Assembly (NCBI GenBank): GCA_000818945.1
Contig: KN805370.1
Span: 687,578 to 751,577, forward strand
Reading direction: 5' to 3'
Origin: Schizochytrium sp. CCTCC M209059
Taxonomy: Eukaryota > Sar > Bigyra > Thraustochytrida > Thraustochytriidae
Length of the DNA stretch: 64,000 nt
A program made the translations under genes and the position numbers. Below are positions 1 through 10,461 of this stretch, piece by piece. Below the pieces are notes generated by a model. It was not told the DNA's origin. It did no database searches and saw only the letters and a program-made list of their open reading frames with translations. Positions within the stretch are counted from its first letter, which is position 1; every line of letters starts with the position of its first letter.

Positions 1-257
1 TGCTGGCCACAGATTCTCAGCTTTCGCTTCCACCCAGCCAAAGTCTGGAGGTGACGGTCTGTTGGGCAATGCATCGTACAGGCAAAAGAGACCAAGAAGA
101 TGAGAGTGACCTATTCTGATCGCGTAGAGAAGAAAGATTGTGCGAATTATTGCTACGTTTAGCTCGTTTCTAGCGGCTCCCTGCCGCACGAATTGCACTG
201 ATCGAGCCAGTGGAAGACGGCAGGCGGAAAAACGGCAAGCTCGGCGTTTTTGCTTAC
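1..257 (-). other. 3' UTR of phosphagen kinase with probable intron
   Basis: On the minus strand the stop codon reads GAGTAAG followed directly by GTAAGCAAAAACG, a strong donor that starts at position 257. A pyrimidine-rich stretch ending CCCAACAG near positions 68-75 is one possible acceptor; an earlier CAG near 194 is another. The intron end is therefore not fixed, and the gene's transcript end may lie outside the window. Confidence 0.45.
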
Positions 258-258
258 C

Positions 259-1482
259 TTACTCTTCGGCCTTGGGCGCGGCCTCGTCGCCCTCGGCCTT
301 GGGGGCCTCGGCATAGTCGCCGCCCTCCCCAGCAGCCTTCTCCTTCTCGAGGAGAAGCTTGATGCCCTCGTACAGGGCGGCAACAATCTCGGCCTCCTTG
401 ATGAAGAGACGAGCGCGAGGAGAAATGTCGACCGTGCCATCCTCACCGATGGGAGTGTGCTCACCGCCGGTGCCGCGCACGCTAAGACCAAGAGGCTTGC
501 ACACCTCCTTGGCCTTGGCATCGCTGCCGTCCTTGGTAAGGTTGGGGATCTTGATGTGCACGGAAGCGCGCATGCCGGTGCCCAGGTTGCTAGGGCACGA
601 GGTGACGTAGCCGTAGTCGCCCTTGGCGAACTCAATGCCGTCGATGCTCTCGAGCACATCGAGGCCCTTCTTGAGGCGCGAGAAGACTTCGTCCAGACGC
701 GTGCCCTTCTTCATGCACATGATGCGCAGCTGGTCCTCCTCACCCCACCAGATGATGAACTGGCCGTCCTCGGACACGTAGCAGCCGCGGCCGTACGGCC
801 AGTCCGAGCTGATGCCGGCGCTCTTGAGGTACGGGTCGGCATCCATGTCCTTGAACATGATGTGCGCGTCGACGAGCTCCTTGTACTTTTCGTCGGAGAT
901 CTTGTTCGGGTTCTCGACGCCCTCGCCGTGATCCGGACTGAGCGAGTAAATGTTTCCGCCGTACTCTTCCATGCTCTTGAGCTTCTCAAAGGCCTCGAGC
1001 ATGGTCTTTTCGAACTCGATGCGCTCGGCCTTGTCCATGAGGCCGGGGAGATTGAACTTGGTCAGGTTGCGGCCAACGCGCACGCGCATCGAGACCTCCT
1101 CGAGTCCAAGCTTGCTCACATCGAGGACGCCCTCCTCGCCCACGGTGGAGATATCCCAATCCGTGACGTGTTCCTTGGAGCCGGTCTCGTCGCCGTGGTA
1201 CTCGCGGATGACCTTGTCAAAGAACGGCTTAAAGGTCGCGTAGTCGGCGGGCTTCATGGCGTAGCACCCGAGTCCCGAATCGGGGTTTTCCACGCCAGTC
1301 ACGCAGCATCGGTAGAGCACCTTTTGGTCCTCCTCACTCACCGAGTTGAAGTACTCCTCCGTCAGGTGCTTGGCGCAGAGGTTGTCCGGGTTGCTCTCCT
1401 TCACCTGGGCGAGTTTGGCCAGGAACTCGGTCTTGGCCTCCTCCAGGGACTTGCCGCCCTCAACGCTCGAACCCGCGCCCAT
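259..1482 (-). CDS. Phosphagen (ATP:guanidino) kinase, arginine kinase-like
   Basis: Reversibly transfers phosphate between ATP and a guanidino compound, buffering cellular ATP. The 407 residues match the length of arginine/creatine kinases. The N-terminal domain has a specificity-loop region reading DSGLGCYA, close to the DSGVGIYA of arginine kinases. The catalytic loop CPSNLGTGMRASV places the reactive cysteine at residue 296, and the RGTGGEH flexible loop follows near residue 337. The protein starts MGAGSS, a good N-myristoylation context, so it may be membrane-tethered. The tail is acidic, alanine-rich low complexity. The start is the only methionine before the conserved domain. A splice donor sits one base after the stop codon. 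Taurocyamine or another guanidino substrate is possible; family assignment is secure, substrate is not. Confidence 0.93.
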   Translation of the reverse strand: MGAGSSVEGGKSLEEAKTEFLAKLAQVKESNPDNLCAKHLTEEYFNSVSEEDQKVLYRCCVTGVENPDSGLGCYAMKPADYATFKPFFDKVIREYHGDETGSKEHVTDWDISTVGEEGVLDVSKLGLEEVSMRVRVGRNLTKFNLPGLMDKAERIEFEKTMLEAFEKLKSMEEYGGNIYSLSPDHGEGVENPNKISDEKYKELVDAHIMFKDMDADPYLKSAGISSDWPYGRGCYVSEDGQFIIWWGEEDQLRIMCMKKGTRLDEVFSRLKKGLDVLESIDGIEFAKGDYGYVTSCPSNLGTGMRASVHIKIPNLTKDGSDAKAKEVCKPLGLSVRGTGGEHTPIGEDGTVDISPRARLFIKEAEIVAALYEGIKLLLEKEKAAGEGGDYAEAPKAEGDEAAPKAEE

Positions 1483-3634
1483 CTTGTCTTCGCTTCTGTC
1501 TCTCGTTCACTACTCGCTCGCTCGCTGCACTTGGCTGCACGACGTCCTGCTCTGCGTGTGTTGACCAAGCCCCGATGTGTTATCCTTTTGTCAGTCTCTC
1601 GGTCCTCTGCGCCAGCTACCTGGCTAGCTGCTACCAGGCCAACCCCACCCATCATCATCATCATCATATCCCTGAACACATTGAGCATCTCTCATGACCG
1701 TTCCGCTCAACGGTCTGCAAGCACCTTCTTCCTCACTGACCCCGCCTCGAGGTTCGATTTTGCTCAACGCAAGGCCGCGCGTTGCGGCGCGGCCGGGCTG
1801 GGAAGAGGCCAGGCGGCCCCGCCCTGCCGCGGCTCGCGCCGCTCCGGTCGCCGGCGGCAAGAGCACCTCTTCGGGCGAGAGGAGCTCCTCGTCGGGCGAG
1901 AGGAGCGAGCACCTCTTCTGGCTCGCCTGGGCCGTTGAGGCGCGGCAGGCGGACCTCGGCCTCTCTACATGCATAGAGAGCGAGCCTGCCGCGACGCGCG
2001 ACCCCGCTCCGGCTCGCGACCCGCGCCTTCACGCCCGCCCGCGCACGCACGCACGCGCGCGCGCCCATGCTCGCGCTCGCGCTCGGCCGCGCGCAGCGCA
2101 GTGCAGCGCAGCGCAGCGCGAGCGCGGGCGAGGACCGCAGAGAGAGACGTTGGCGGGACTCGGTCCGAGGTCAACCAACCCACATGGGACGCGCTCATGC
2201 CGAGCGCGCGGAAAACACGCCTCCCGCTTCGATCTCGCGCTCGTGCTCGCGCCTGCCGCTCGCACGGCCGGCGCCGGGCGAGCGGCTGGCCGGGCGGGCC
2301 GCGCTCGGGCTCGCCGCTGCCCCGCTCGCTCCTGTCGAACGTACCTGTCTGTGTCTGCGCGAATTGGATTTGCTTTCCCTGATTCTTTGCCCTGCTCTGC
2401 TTTTTCCAGTGTTTTGTTCGCGCGGTACGTAATCAATCGTCCTCTGGGCCTGGCTGGCCGGGCCTGAGTTTTCCTTTCTCTCCGTTCCCGCTTGGTCGGC
2501 AAGGCTTCTCTCGGCTTCCCTGGCCTCTCTCAGCCCGGCTGGGGCCTCTCTCTCTCTGCGGCGACGGCCGGCCGGGAAGGAGCGTGGACTCCTCGGCTCT
2601 CGGACCTCGCGTTTGGCGCCCAGCTGAGTCGAGGTTTTCGTTTCGGTCACATCGATTGATTACGGTGCGTGCATTCGTTTCTTCTGCCGGCTGCCGAGGC
2701 GAACGGAGCACGGCGCGCAGAGCACGTGGACCAGCTTGATCTTGGGGGCTCGATCAGGACAACGCAACGCGACGCGACGCGACGCGGGGGCGGCCGGTTG
2801 GCGCTGTCGCATCTGAGAAAGAAATTCGTCCCATTCGGTGGACCAGCTCCGGCTGTTGCTAGCTAGCTAGCGAGCGAGCGAGCGAGCGAGCTAAGGCGCG
2901 CGGGTTTGACGTGAGCACACGTTAGACGCGACTCGCAGCGGCTCCGGCGAGGACCAAGACTTTTCCTGCGAGGCACGCTCAGCCGGAAGGGCGGGATCGC
3001 GCTGCCAAATGGTCCAGGTCGCGGTCGCGGTCGCGGTCGCGCGCGTCCCAACTCAAAGATTCGCGACTCAGAGAGAGAAGGGCCCCGATCCGGCCCTTTT
3101 CGTGTGGGGTCTCGCTGTAGGGCATATTTCCCTCATGCAGCACTGTCGTAATTATACTCTCTCACTTTATAAGTGTCCCCGTGGGTTCGACGTTGTAAAT
3201 ATCCCGCATGCGACGTCCGTTTATGGTCTACAACGGAAGTGAGCCCAACAGCCCTACGCAGCCACGTCCACATGCGTGGACCGTTGCGGACCGTTGTGAG
3301 AAGTGCTCGCAACGCTGTGGAGACAGAGGTCGAGGGCCGGCTGTGGGAGACGCGCGAGCGAGCGTACTGGCGTCGCTCGAGTGCGAGGATCATCATCATC
3401 GTCTTCTTCTTCTTTTTCATCTTCTTCTTTATCTGGCACGTGGCCGCGCAGCGCAGAGCGGCGCAGCGCAGCGCAGAGCAGAGCTGATTGCGGCAGCGTG
3501 CGAGGAGGCGAGGGAGAGTAAGACACGCCGCGGCGGCCGGGCGGGCCTCTCCCCTCACTCTCTGATCGGGTCATCGTTTTCTCTCGCGCGGCGCCGCTAC
3601 AGACCAGAGAGAGGCCAAACCAAAGACAGAGACG
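1483..3634. other. Divergent spacer between phosphagen kinase and COG3
   Basis: About 2.15 kb with no supportable gene. It is GC-rich and simple: GCGCAGC ladders (around 2085-2120 and 3445-3480), an (AGCG) run at 2859-2891, GGTCGC repeats near 3015-3045, and CATCATCATC/TTCTTC runs near 3390-3430. Several open frames cross it on both strands, but none has a recognisable domain and they track GC content. It must hold the promoters and leaders of both flanking genes. Confidence 0.6.
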
Positions 3635-6565
3635 ATGGCGACCATGCTCTCGAGCGCACTCGAGTCCTGCGTGCTCGAGATCGAGGAAGCGCTAGCGCCC
3701 AACACCCTCGCAAGCGGTAGCCTCTCTCCCGTCGCAGCCGCGACAACAACGGCCACGACCCCGAGAAGACCTCGCGGCGCGAGCGAAACGTACGACTCGG
3801 CTGGCCTCGACGACGTCTCCAGCGCCGACGGGGCCGTCGGCCTCGAGGGCCCGCCGCGAACACGTCAGGTCTCAGCCGCATCGACGGTTCTCTCGGCCTA
3901 TATGAGCGAGCCTCGTCTAGGAGCCAACGGCGAAGAAGAGGATGCCGATCCAGCGGAAGCGAGGGTTCTTCGTGGACCGCTCGAATTCTGGGCCTTTGAG
4001 CGTGCAAGGAAGCAGGCTCGCGCTGCGATGCGCGCGCCGCTGACATCGCTCGGATCGCAGAACCCTGCTAATCAGCCCATCATTGGCACAGACGCACCCG
4101 CCTCACTGGCTGCCGAACAGGCGCGGTCCGTGGAGCAGCTTCGGGGAAGCGTGAATCGACTTACCAGCTTTGTCATGTTGTGCGACGACATCGTGGCCGC
4201 CATCGACAAAGGCAAAGTGCTCCTCGGCGACCTCGAAAACAAACACGAGACCGTTTCACAAAAGACCAGCTCGTTGCATGAAAAGTGCAAACGTTTGCTC
4301 GAGGAGCAAAGCAAACTCGAGAAAATCGCCAATGAGATTTCCGCCCCACTCGATTATATGAAAGAGCTCGACCGTCTCGGCCCCCTCCTTGGTCTGCCCT
4401 TGCCTTCGCGTCTCAAGCAGACCATGCAGCGCGGCCGCGCCCCGCCGGAGCGCGTGCGGCCGTTGAACCCGGACTCACCGCGCTTCTTTGAGGTCCTCGA
4501 TCGCGTCGACGAGTGCATTGCATTCATTGAGGAACACCCATCCTTTCGCGACTATGAAGAGTACTCGACAAAGTTCCACCAGTTGCATTTGCGTGGTCTC
4601 AGTCTCATTCGTAATCTGGTCATGGATTCTCTCGAAGCCACCGTCAACTCTGCTCGCGCCGGCATCGAGGCCAAGCTAGAACAAGCCCTCAAGCACAGGT
4701 CTGATGAGGCCAAGCTTTCCGCTCTTGACTCCGAAATCAGCTCGCTCCTCTACATTCAGTATTTTCCACCGCAGGCGAAACAGCTACGCTCGTACATTGA
4801 GCAGCTCGAGAAGCGCGTGCACCAAAAGGACGGCGCAGATCTCCTGCTTGCCTGTCAAAAGGCATATTGCGTCCAACGTCTCAGCTTGCTGGCCGTTGTC
4901 GTTCCTCGCAGCGCAAAACTTAAACCGCAGGGCAACGATTTGCTGCGCACCCTTCGCGCAGCTTGTCCGTACCTGCTAGGCGTGTGCCGAATGGAGTTCA
5001 AACTTTTTCACGAGTTCTTTTCAGCCGACGCCACTGCGACGTTGCAAAATGAGCTCGAAGCAGCGGCCCTCGCTTCGGACGAGGGTGCGCGAGGGGGCTA
5101 TCACGCGGGTGGTGGCGCCGGCAGTGTTGGATCAGCTACTGCGCGCTCCTCCGATCCATCTTCATCTTTGTCTTCCTCCAAAGCCCGTCTCGGACGCCAG
5201 AGTTCCTCACGATCGTACAGCTCCGATGCTACATCGCATCACGCGCAGCTCCTCAACGCCATGAACCGCGACGCCTTCCTTGATATGATGTCGGAGCTCT
5301 GTGGTGTCGTGTACGATATTGTGCGACCACTTGTTGTCAAGCTTACCGATCTCGAGACGCTTTGCGAGGCTGTCCGGGTCATCGAAGGCGAAATCATCGA
5401 GGGCCAAATTGAGGCCCTCGGAGACGCCGGCAACGCCATGCACGTTGTTGTGGTGCAAATTCTCCAAGATGTCCAGGAACGCCTCATCTACAGCACAAGT
5501 CAGTACATTAGCGCCAATATATCTGGCTTTGAGCCCAATGCGGAGCATCTCGATTATCCGGGCCTGCTTGAGCGCTCCGCGACTGCAGCCGCGGAGGAAG
5601 GCAAACCATCGTCGGGAGGAGCCCTCTATGCCAGCTGTTACAAGACTTTGGAGACGACGCTCATGTGCCTAGGGCTCATTTATCGTTGCGTCGAGCCGCG
5701 CACCTTTGAAGAGCTCGCTCAGGAAGCTGTCACATCGTGTGCGCAGAGTCTCAAGACTGCAAGTGAGCGAATCACCGCCAAGTCCACCCGTCTCGACGGC
5801 GATCTTTTCTTTATCAAGCATTTGCTTGTACTGCGCGAACAAATAAGCCCCTTCAACACGCAGCTCGCCGTCAAGGAGATCGAGCTCGACTTCTCGAGCA
5901 CGGCCTCGGCACTCTCTGATTTCTTCGCACATTCGCGTCAGATCTTTTCTCGGCAGCACAACGCGTTCGTCGAGCTCGTTTCGCATGGCGTGCCTCTTGT
6001 CCGAGAGCACGAGATTGACTGCAAGCGGGATCTCGAGACCCAGCTCAAGCAGGCTTGTGAGAACTTTATCAAAAAGACGGACTCACAGGCGCTTGCCCAG
6101 ATTATTGCCTTTCTTCACCGCGCCAGCAAACCGCTCGAGGACGATCAGGTTTTCCAGGAGCAGGATTTTGCCAAGCCAGAGCGCGTCACGCAGATGCTCA
6201 AGCAGGTGCTGCATTCGCTGCCTGAATTTCTCGATCTTGTACGCGCAAAGATGTCTTTGTATCTTGCAAACCCGCAGACCGAGTCAATTCTCTTCAAGCC
6301 TGTGCAAGCCAACGTACTTGCGGCTCTCACGCAAATGACCAATTGCGTCGAGGCTAATTACGCTGCAGAGCACGCCACGCCGATGCTGCGCACGCTTGCG
6401 AGCCTACGCACCAAGGTGAGTGCTGCATCGGGTCGATCTCCATCGACGACGCAACAACAAGCGGTGGCACCCCCCGTCGCACCTGCAGCACCAAGTCCAC
6501 CAATTGAGGACACTGACGAGACTCCGCAGCGCGATGACTCGATTAATTCAACGATTGACGTCTAG
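3635..6565 (+). CDS. COG3: Conserved oligomeric Golgi complex subunit 3 (Sec34-like)
   Basis: COG3 is a lobe A subunit of the eight-subunit COG tether, which captures retrograde vesicles at the Golgi and so maintains glycosylation enzymes. The 976-residue protein has a disordered N-terminus (about 1-155), then the Sec34 region (about 160-340): a predicted coiled coil beginning near SVEQLRGSVNRL, the segment APLDYMKELDRLGPLLGLPL, and FHQLHLRGLSLIRNLVMDSL. The remainder is the helical CATCHR-type body, with a serine-rich insertion at about 485-535 and a proline/glutamine-rich tail. The start ATG lies in GACGATGG. The next gene downstream encodes another CATCHR tether subunit in the same orientation. 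Confidence 0.88.
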   Translation: MATMLSSALESCVLEIEEALAPNTLASGSLSPVAAATTTATTPRRPRGASETYDSAGLDDVSSADGAVGLEGPPRTRQVSAASTVLSAYMSEPRLGANGEEEDADPAEARVLRGPLEFWAFERARKQARAAMRAPLTSLGSQNPANQPIIGTDAPASLAAEQARSVEQLRGSVNRLTSFVMLCDDIVAAIDKGKVLLGDLENKHETVSQKTSSLHEKCKRLLEEQSKLEKIANEISAPLDYMKELDRLGPLLGLPLPSRLKQTMQRGRAPPERVRPLNPDSPRFFEVLDRVDECIAFIEEHPSFRDYEEYSTKFHQLHLRGLSLIRNLVMDSLEATVNSARAGIEAKLEQALKHRSDEAKLSALDSEISSLLYIQYFPPQAKQLRSYIEQLEKRVHQKDGADLLLACQKAYCVQRLSLLAVVVPRSAKLKPQGNDLLRTLRAACPYLLGVCRMEFKLFHEFFSADATATLQNELEAAALASDEGARGGYHAGGGAGSVGSATARSSDPSSSLSSSKARLGRQSSSRSYSSDATSHHAQLLNAMNRDAFLDMMSELCGVVYDIVRPLVVKLTDLETLCEAVRVIEGEIIEGQIEALGDAGNAMHVVVVQILQDVQERLIYSTSQYISANISGFEPNAEHLDYPGLLERSATAAAEEGKPSSGGALYASCYKTLETTLMCLGLIYRCVEPRTFEELAQEAVTSCAQSLKTASERITAKSTRLDGDLFFIKHLLVLREQISPFNTQLAVKEIELDFSSTASALSDFFAHSRQIFSRQHNAFVELVSHGVPLVREHEIDCKRDLETQLKQACENFIKKTDSQALAQIIAFLHRASKPLEDDQVFQEQDFAKPERVTQMLKQVLHSLPEFLDLVRAKMSLYLANPQTESILFKPVQANVLAALTQMTNCVEANYAAEHATPMLRTLASLRTKVSAASGRSPSTTQQQAVAPPVAPAAPSPPIEDTDETPQRDDSINSTIDV

Positions 6566-7006
6566 GTCGTTTGCAAACTGTCAGATAAAGCACGCCAACA
6601 TGCTGTTTCACCCAAAGTTTCTTGGACCCCGTTGAATCGACTTGATTGGATTCCAGTTAGCACCAACACAGTCTGCACATCCCCCTTTCCGCATCGTTAG
6701 TTGCAAGAGTCTCTGTAAAGTTGTGTGGTGACCAATTTTATTAGCTAATGTTATGCTTCATGCAGTCGTGTCGTGTCTATTTCTTTTCACAATAATCAGT
6801 TTATCGTTTTGGCCCAGGTCACTAGCCTAGCCTACTGCTGGTCTTTGATCAATCGGTCGGTCGATCGATCGAGTCGCCAATCTTTTTGTTCCCTCCTTCT
6901 CGTCTCTCTATTTGGGGGCTCGAGTTCGACATGGTTCAAGTTGGGTTGCGCTTTTGTCAAACGCAAGACCGAATCCCCAAGCAGCGCTGCGTGCGCCGCG
7001 CGCAGG
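6566..7006. other. Intergenic region COG3 to EXOC6
   Basis: 441 bases that must hold the COG3 3' end and the EXOC6 promoter. The reading frame of the next gene is open upstream from about 6773, but the extra residues are not conserved in character. AT content is higher than in the genes, and a CGGTCGGTCGATCGATCGA repeat lies near 6855. No other feature seen. Confidence 0.55.
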
Positions 7007-10000
7007 ATGGACGCGGCGCGGGGCTCGCGACGCGCAAGTCGCAGCGCGTCTGCAGACCTCGGCGAGAGCAGCAAGCAGACTGGAGAAGAAGGCGGCGGCG
7101 GCAGTAGCAGCAGCAGTGTCGTGGCCGGCGTCGATCTCAAGCTGGGTGGCGACGCCTCTGTCCTCGTTGCGAACCTCGTGGGCAGTGACGATGCAGTCGT
7201 GCCGACGGTGCGCAGCGTGCTCGAGCGAGGCTGGGGCGAAGGTTTCTCTCGCAGTCTCGACGAGTACGTTTTGCAAAAGGAGGACGAGCTACGGGGTCTC
7301 TGCAATTTTCACTTTGGCGAGTTCTCCAAGGGTATCGAGGATATCTCGCAGCTGAAGCGATACTCGTCGGACCTGCGGCGCCAAATTAGCGAGATGGACC
7401 GCGCGCTGCAGGACAAAGGCGCCAAGGTCCTCGAGACAAGCGAAATGCTTTTGCGATTTTACAGAATCCAGCGTCATTTGCGTGTGACGCGGCAGGAATT
7501 ACGCCGCGCTTCCAGCTGCGTGGCGCTCGTGCGCCGCGCGCGCGCACAAATGAGCAAACGTGCGTACTTTGAAGCATTACAGAGCATCGATCTTGTACGT
7601 GAGGTGATTCACGGAAAAGATGTGCATCGGCTTCTCAGTCTCCACGAAGGCCGCGAGCCCTTGGACGTCGACCTTGGTCAGGAAGGCGACAGTCGCTTCA
7701 GCTTGGCGCTGGAGCGCTGGATCCCGCGTGTCATTGACAAAATCAAACTCGATGTCAATGGCGCGCTCACCGAGTGGTTCGTCACTGCCCGCGATCGTGC
7801 AGGCGACGTGGGCGCGCGTGCTCTTCGACTGGTACGCGAGGGCGGCAGGGCTGCCGCCGTTGCCAGGCTGCGACGCACTTCGAGCGGCGCAACAGCTTCC
7901 GGGTCGCAGTCCAAACTGGCCGCAGGCGGCAGCTCAAGCCCAGCGGGACGGCGCTACGTACGCAAGGAGAGCTTTCGCACGCGAACCTCCTCGGATGCCC
8001 TCTTGCAGTGGGAACACCGGGACCAGGCGCGTCTCCAAGGGCCGGATATCGCGGAAATCTGCCTTGCGGCCGAGAACGTCAGTCTTGCTCCCGTATACCA
8101 ATTCATGGACATCCAAAAGTACCTTGGCACCGAGGAAGAGGCCATCGCCTTTTACAAGGAAAATCGGCTGCCACAAGCCTCGCTGCAGAGCATGATGCCC
8201 GTGGACCTGCGCAAGCTCGAAAAGGGTCAGTTCCGCCGCCACGCCGTGCTGCTCTTGCAGCGCATGACGGGCTTTCTTGTCATCGAGGGTGTCGTATCGC
8301 GTTCGCTCAATCTCATTGCTCCGTTTGAGATTGCAGCCATATGGGAAACCATGCTTGACACACTCGTTCCGCTCGTTCGGGATGAGCTACGCTCGCAAGG
8401 AGCCGCCAAGGACCCGACTTCCAATCTTGATTTGATTCGCTTACTCATGGACATGGCGGCCTTGCTCGGCAAGAGCGGGGCGAAAACAGATGGCATGCGC
8501 GGCGACACGGACGCTTCCCACCGCACTACGCACATGCTCGACGCGTCGCGCCTGGTGGCGGCCTGTTACGATGTGCGTCTCGAGGTCGGGAGCAGTCTTG
8601 CTGACGCCTGTGGAGATACGCTGCAGAGCCTCGTGGCTGACGACAACTACGCCATTTTTGATCCGCAGCGCCTTGGCGAGGGCGACCCAGTGCGACTTGC
8701 CGGGCAGCACTTGATGCAGCTCGCTGCAGAGACGTCAGGCAACGGCGGGGGCGTCGCTGCAGGCGAACCTAATTTTAGCGCCATGGTTCCAAAGGCATGT
8801 GCAGAGGTCATTGCTTGCATGAGCCAGGCGTTTCAACTCGGTCGTCAGCTCGGCGGGAGCCTTGTGACCAAGGACACTCCTAGCGCTCAACATGAAAACA
8901 CCATGCTTTCTACATCGTTGCCGTCGTCTTCGCCCAAGTCTCCCATGTCATCGCCCAAGTCATCCAAGGCCTCTTCGATACGCCGCGTCTTCACTTCAAA
9001 GTCGTCAAGTACTGGTTCGAGCGGCCATGGGGCTGGTGCAAATGGCCAGGAGGCCAGCAGCGGGGGCAGGAATGGAAATGGGCCTAATAGTGAAAGAAAT
9101 GGCACCGCGGCGGTCTCTGGAGGGTCTCCTCGGAGCCCAAAGGGCAGTGGCCACTTGGAGCAAGCGGCCGAGAATGCCGCAGCTGTTATTGCTACTGCTG
9201 CGACCAACGTTGGAGGAAACGAGGACGACGCGCAACAGTCCCAAGTGGATGCAGTGTCGCCCACAGTTGCAGTTCACAGCGCTGTAGAGATTGCATGTCG
9301 CGCTCTGTTGATGCTATATGTTCGCGCCCAAGCTGTTGTCTTGGACGCTAATACGAGTCCGGAAATTCTGTGTCAGTGCTCCTCCAATTTGGAACATCTC
9401 GTTCGCGCTAGGGCTCTCTTCGAGGCGCATGCTCGTCAACTGGCCAAGGTTGATGGCGACTACTCATTTGCTGGGCCGTGCGACAAGTTTGCAGATCTCT
9501 TGCGTGAAACACAGCCCCGTGTGGTGGATGCTCTTCGAGACCGTGTGGACGCCATTATGTCTAGCGGTGCCGTCGATAATTGGACCCCGCAGGAGGTCCC
9601 GCGCGAGCCGCACGTCTTTGTCAGTGATGCCGTCCAGTATCTCGAGGTGATGCTGGCCCCAACCTCGTGTTTGCGTTTGCTCCCAGATGCGCAACGTCAG
9701 GTGGCCCAGTTCACGGCCTTGATTCGCATCTCGGACAGCGTACTTGAGCTGCTCACGGGCGATGAAGTGGAAGCGATCAACGCACTTTCTGTCCACCAGA
9801 CCAAGCTTGATTTGGACTTGCTCAAGGACCTTGCGAGCAAAACGGATGTGCCGGCGCAGGAAGTACTTCTTACGCTCGAACAGATGGTCGACCTACTTCG
9901 GTCTGGAAATCTCCAGGAATTTCTTCGTCCGGAGACGCGAGGCAAACGCTATGCGTGTCTCGGATTCAAGATGGTCAAGAGCGCGCTGCGCAAATACGAG

Positions 10001-10087
10001 CAGTTGGCAACGGCGCGTCTTTCCCGCGGCGACAAGATCCCCACCCTCAAGCAGACGGACATCAACAAGGTCCTTGCAAGCAACTAA
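7007..10087 (+). CDS. EXOC6: Exocyst complex subunit Sec15 / EXOC6
   Basis: Sec15 links secretory vesicles, through Rab GTPases, to the exocyst at the plasma membrane. The 1026-residue product has the N-terminal Sec15 signature (VLERGWGEGFSRSLDEYVLQ and LCNFHFGEFSKGIEDISQLK) followed by a coiled-coil segment and the helical body with AMVPKACAEVIACMSQAFQL and the C-terminal FKMVKSALRKYEQL. Residues about 630-750 are a serine/glycine/asparagine-rich insertion absent from typical Sec15, with several SPK-type motifs that could be phosphorylated. I chose the ATG at 7007 (CAGGATGG, protein MDAARGS) because upstream residues look like untranslated sequence. The length exceeds the usual roughly 800 residues mainly because of the insertion. 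Confidence 0.87.
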   Translation: MDAARGSRRASRSASADLGESSKQTGEEGGGGSSSSSVVAGVDLKLGGDASVLVANLVGSDDAVVPTVRSVLERGWGEGFSRSLDEYVLQKEDELRGLCNFHFGEFSKGIEDISQLKRYSSDLRRQISEMDRALQDKGAKVLETSEMLLRFYRIQRHLRVTRQELRRASSCVALVRRARAQMSKRAYFEALQSIDLVREVIHGKDVHRLLSLHEGREPLDVDLGQEGDSRFSLALERWIPRVIDKIKLDVNGALTEWFVTARDRAGDVGARALRLVREGGRAAAVARLRRTSSGATASGSQSKLAAGGSSSPAGRRYVRKESFRTRTSSDALLQWEHRDQARLQGPDIAEICLAAENVSLAPVYQFMDIQKYLGTEEEAIAFYKENRLPQASLQSMMPVDLRKLEKGQFRRHAVLLLQRMTGFLVIEGVVSRSLNLIAPFEIAAIWETMLDTLVPLVRDELRSQGAAKDPTSNLDLIRLLMDMAALLGKSGAKTDGMRGDTDASHRTTHMLDASRLVAACYDVRLEVGSSLADACGDTLQSLVADDNYAIFDPQRLGEGDPVRLAGQHLMQLAAETSGNGGGVAAGEPNFSAMVPKACAEVIACMSQAFQLGRQLGGSLVTKDTPSAQHENTMLSTSLPSSSPKSPMSSPKSSKASSIRRVFTSKSSSTGSSGHGAGANGQEASSGGRNGNGPNSERNGTAAVSGGSPRSPKGSGHLEQAAENAAAVIATAATNVGGNEDDAQQSQVDAVSPTVAVHSAVEIACRALLMLYVRAQAVVLDANTSPEILCQCSSNLEHLVRARALFEAHARQLAKVDGDYSFAGPCDKFADLLRETQPRVVDALRDRVDAIMSSGAVDNWTPQEVPREPHVFVSDAVQYLEVMLAPTSCLRLLPDAQRQVAQFTALIRISDSVLELLTGDEVEAINALSVHQTKLDLDLLKDLASKTDVPAQEVLLTLEQMVDLLRSGNLQEFLRPETRGKRYACLGFKMVKSALRKYEQLATARLSRGDKIPTLKQTDINKVLASN

Positions 10088-10461
10088 CGACACGTGTGAA
10101 GAGGGCTGCGGCATGTCAAGCATGTCAAACAGGCAGGCAGACAAGCAATGTGAAGGCACACGTGAAGCCAACCAATCAGGTCAAGCAAGTCCAAGTCCGG
10201 AAGGGCAATATAGTAGAAGCAAAAGAAGGAGTGTGCTGGTGCTCCTTTCTCTCTCTCTCTTTTCGATAATTACAGCTGAGAGCATCAGGACAAGTTTTGC
10301 AGGACAGACCCAAGAGGAGAGGGTGTCAGCAGAGACCAAGAAGAAAGGGATAAATGAACCAACGGATGATGAGGGGGGAGAGAGGGAGATAAGAAAGCGT
10401 AATTTGTAGGTGGTAAAAGGCAAAGCTCAGTTGAATACGAAAAGAAACACTTTCTTTCTTT
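10088..10461. other. Convergent 3' spacer EXOC6 / eS28
   Basis: 374 bases shared by the 3' ends of EXOC6 (+) and eS28 (-). It is purine-rich on the plus strand with several GGCAG and AGAGG runs and a CTCTCTCTCTC stretch near 10248-10260. No gene seen. Confidence 0.55.

Noticed and set aside
250..1938. Open frame of about 560 codons opposite the phosphagen kinase
   Set aside because: It begins at a non-ATG codon, is leucine/alanine-rich, and follows from the codon bias of the sense gene.
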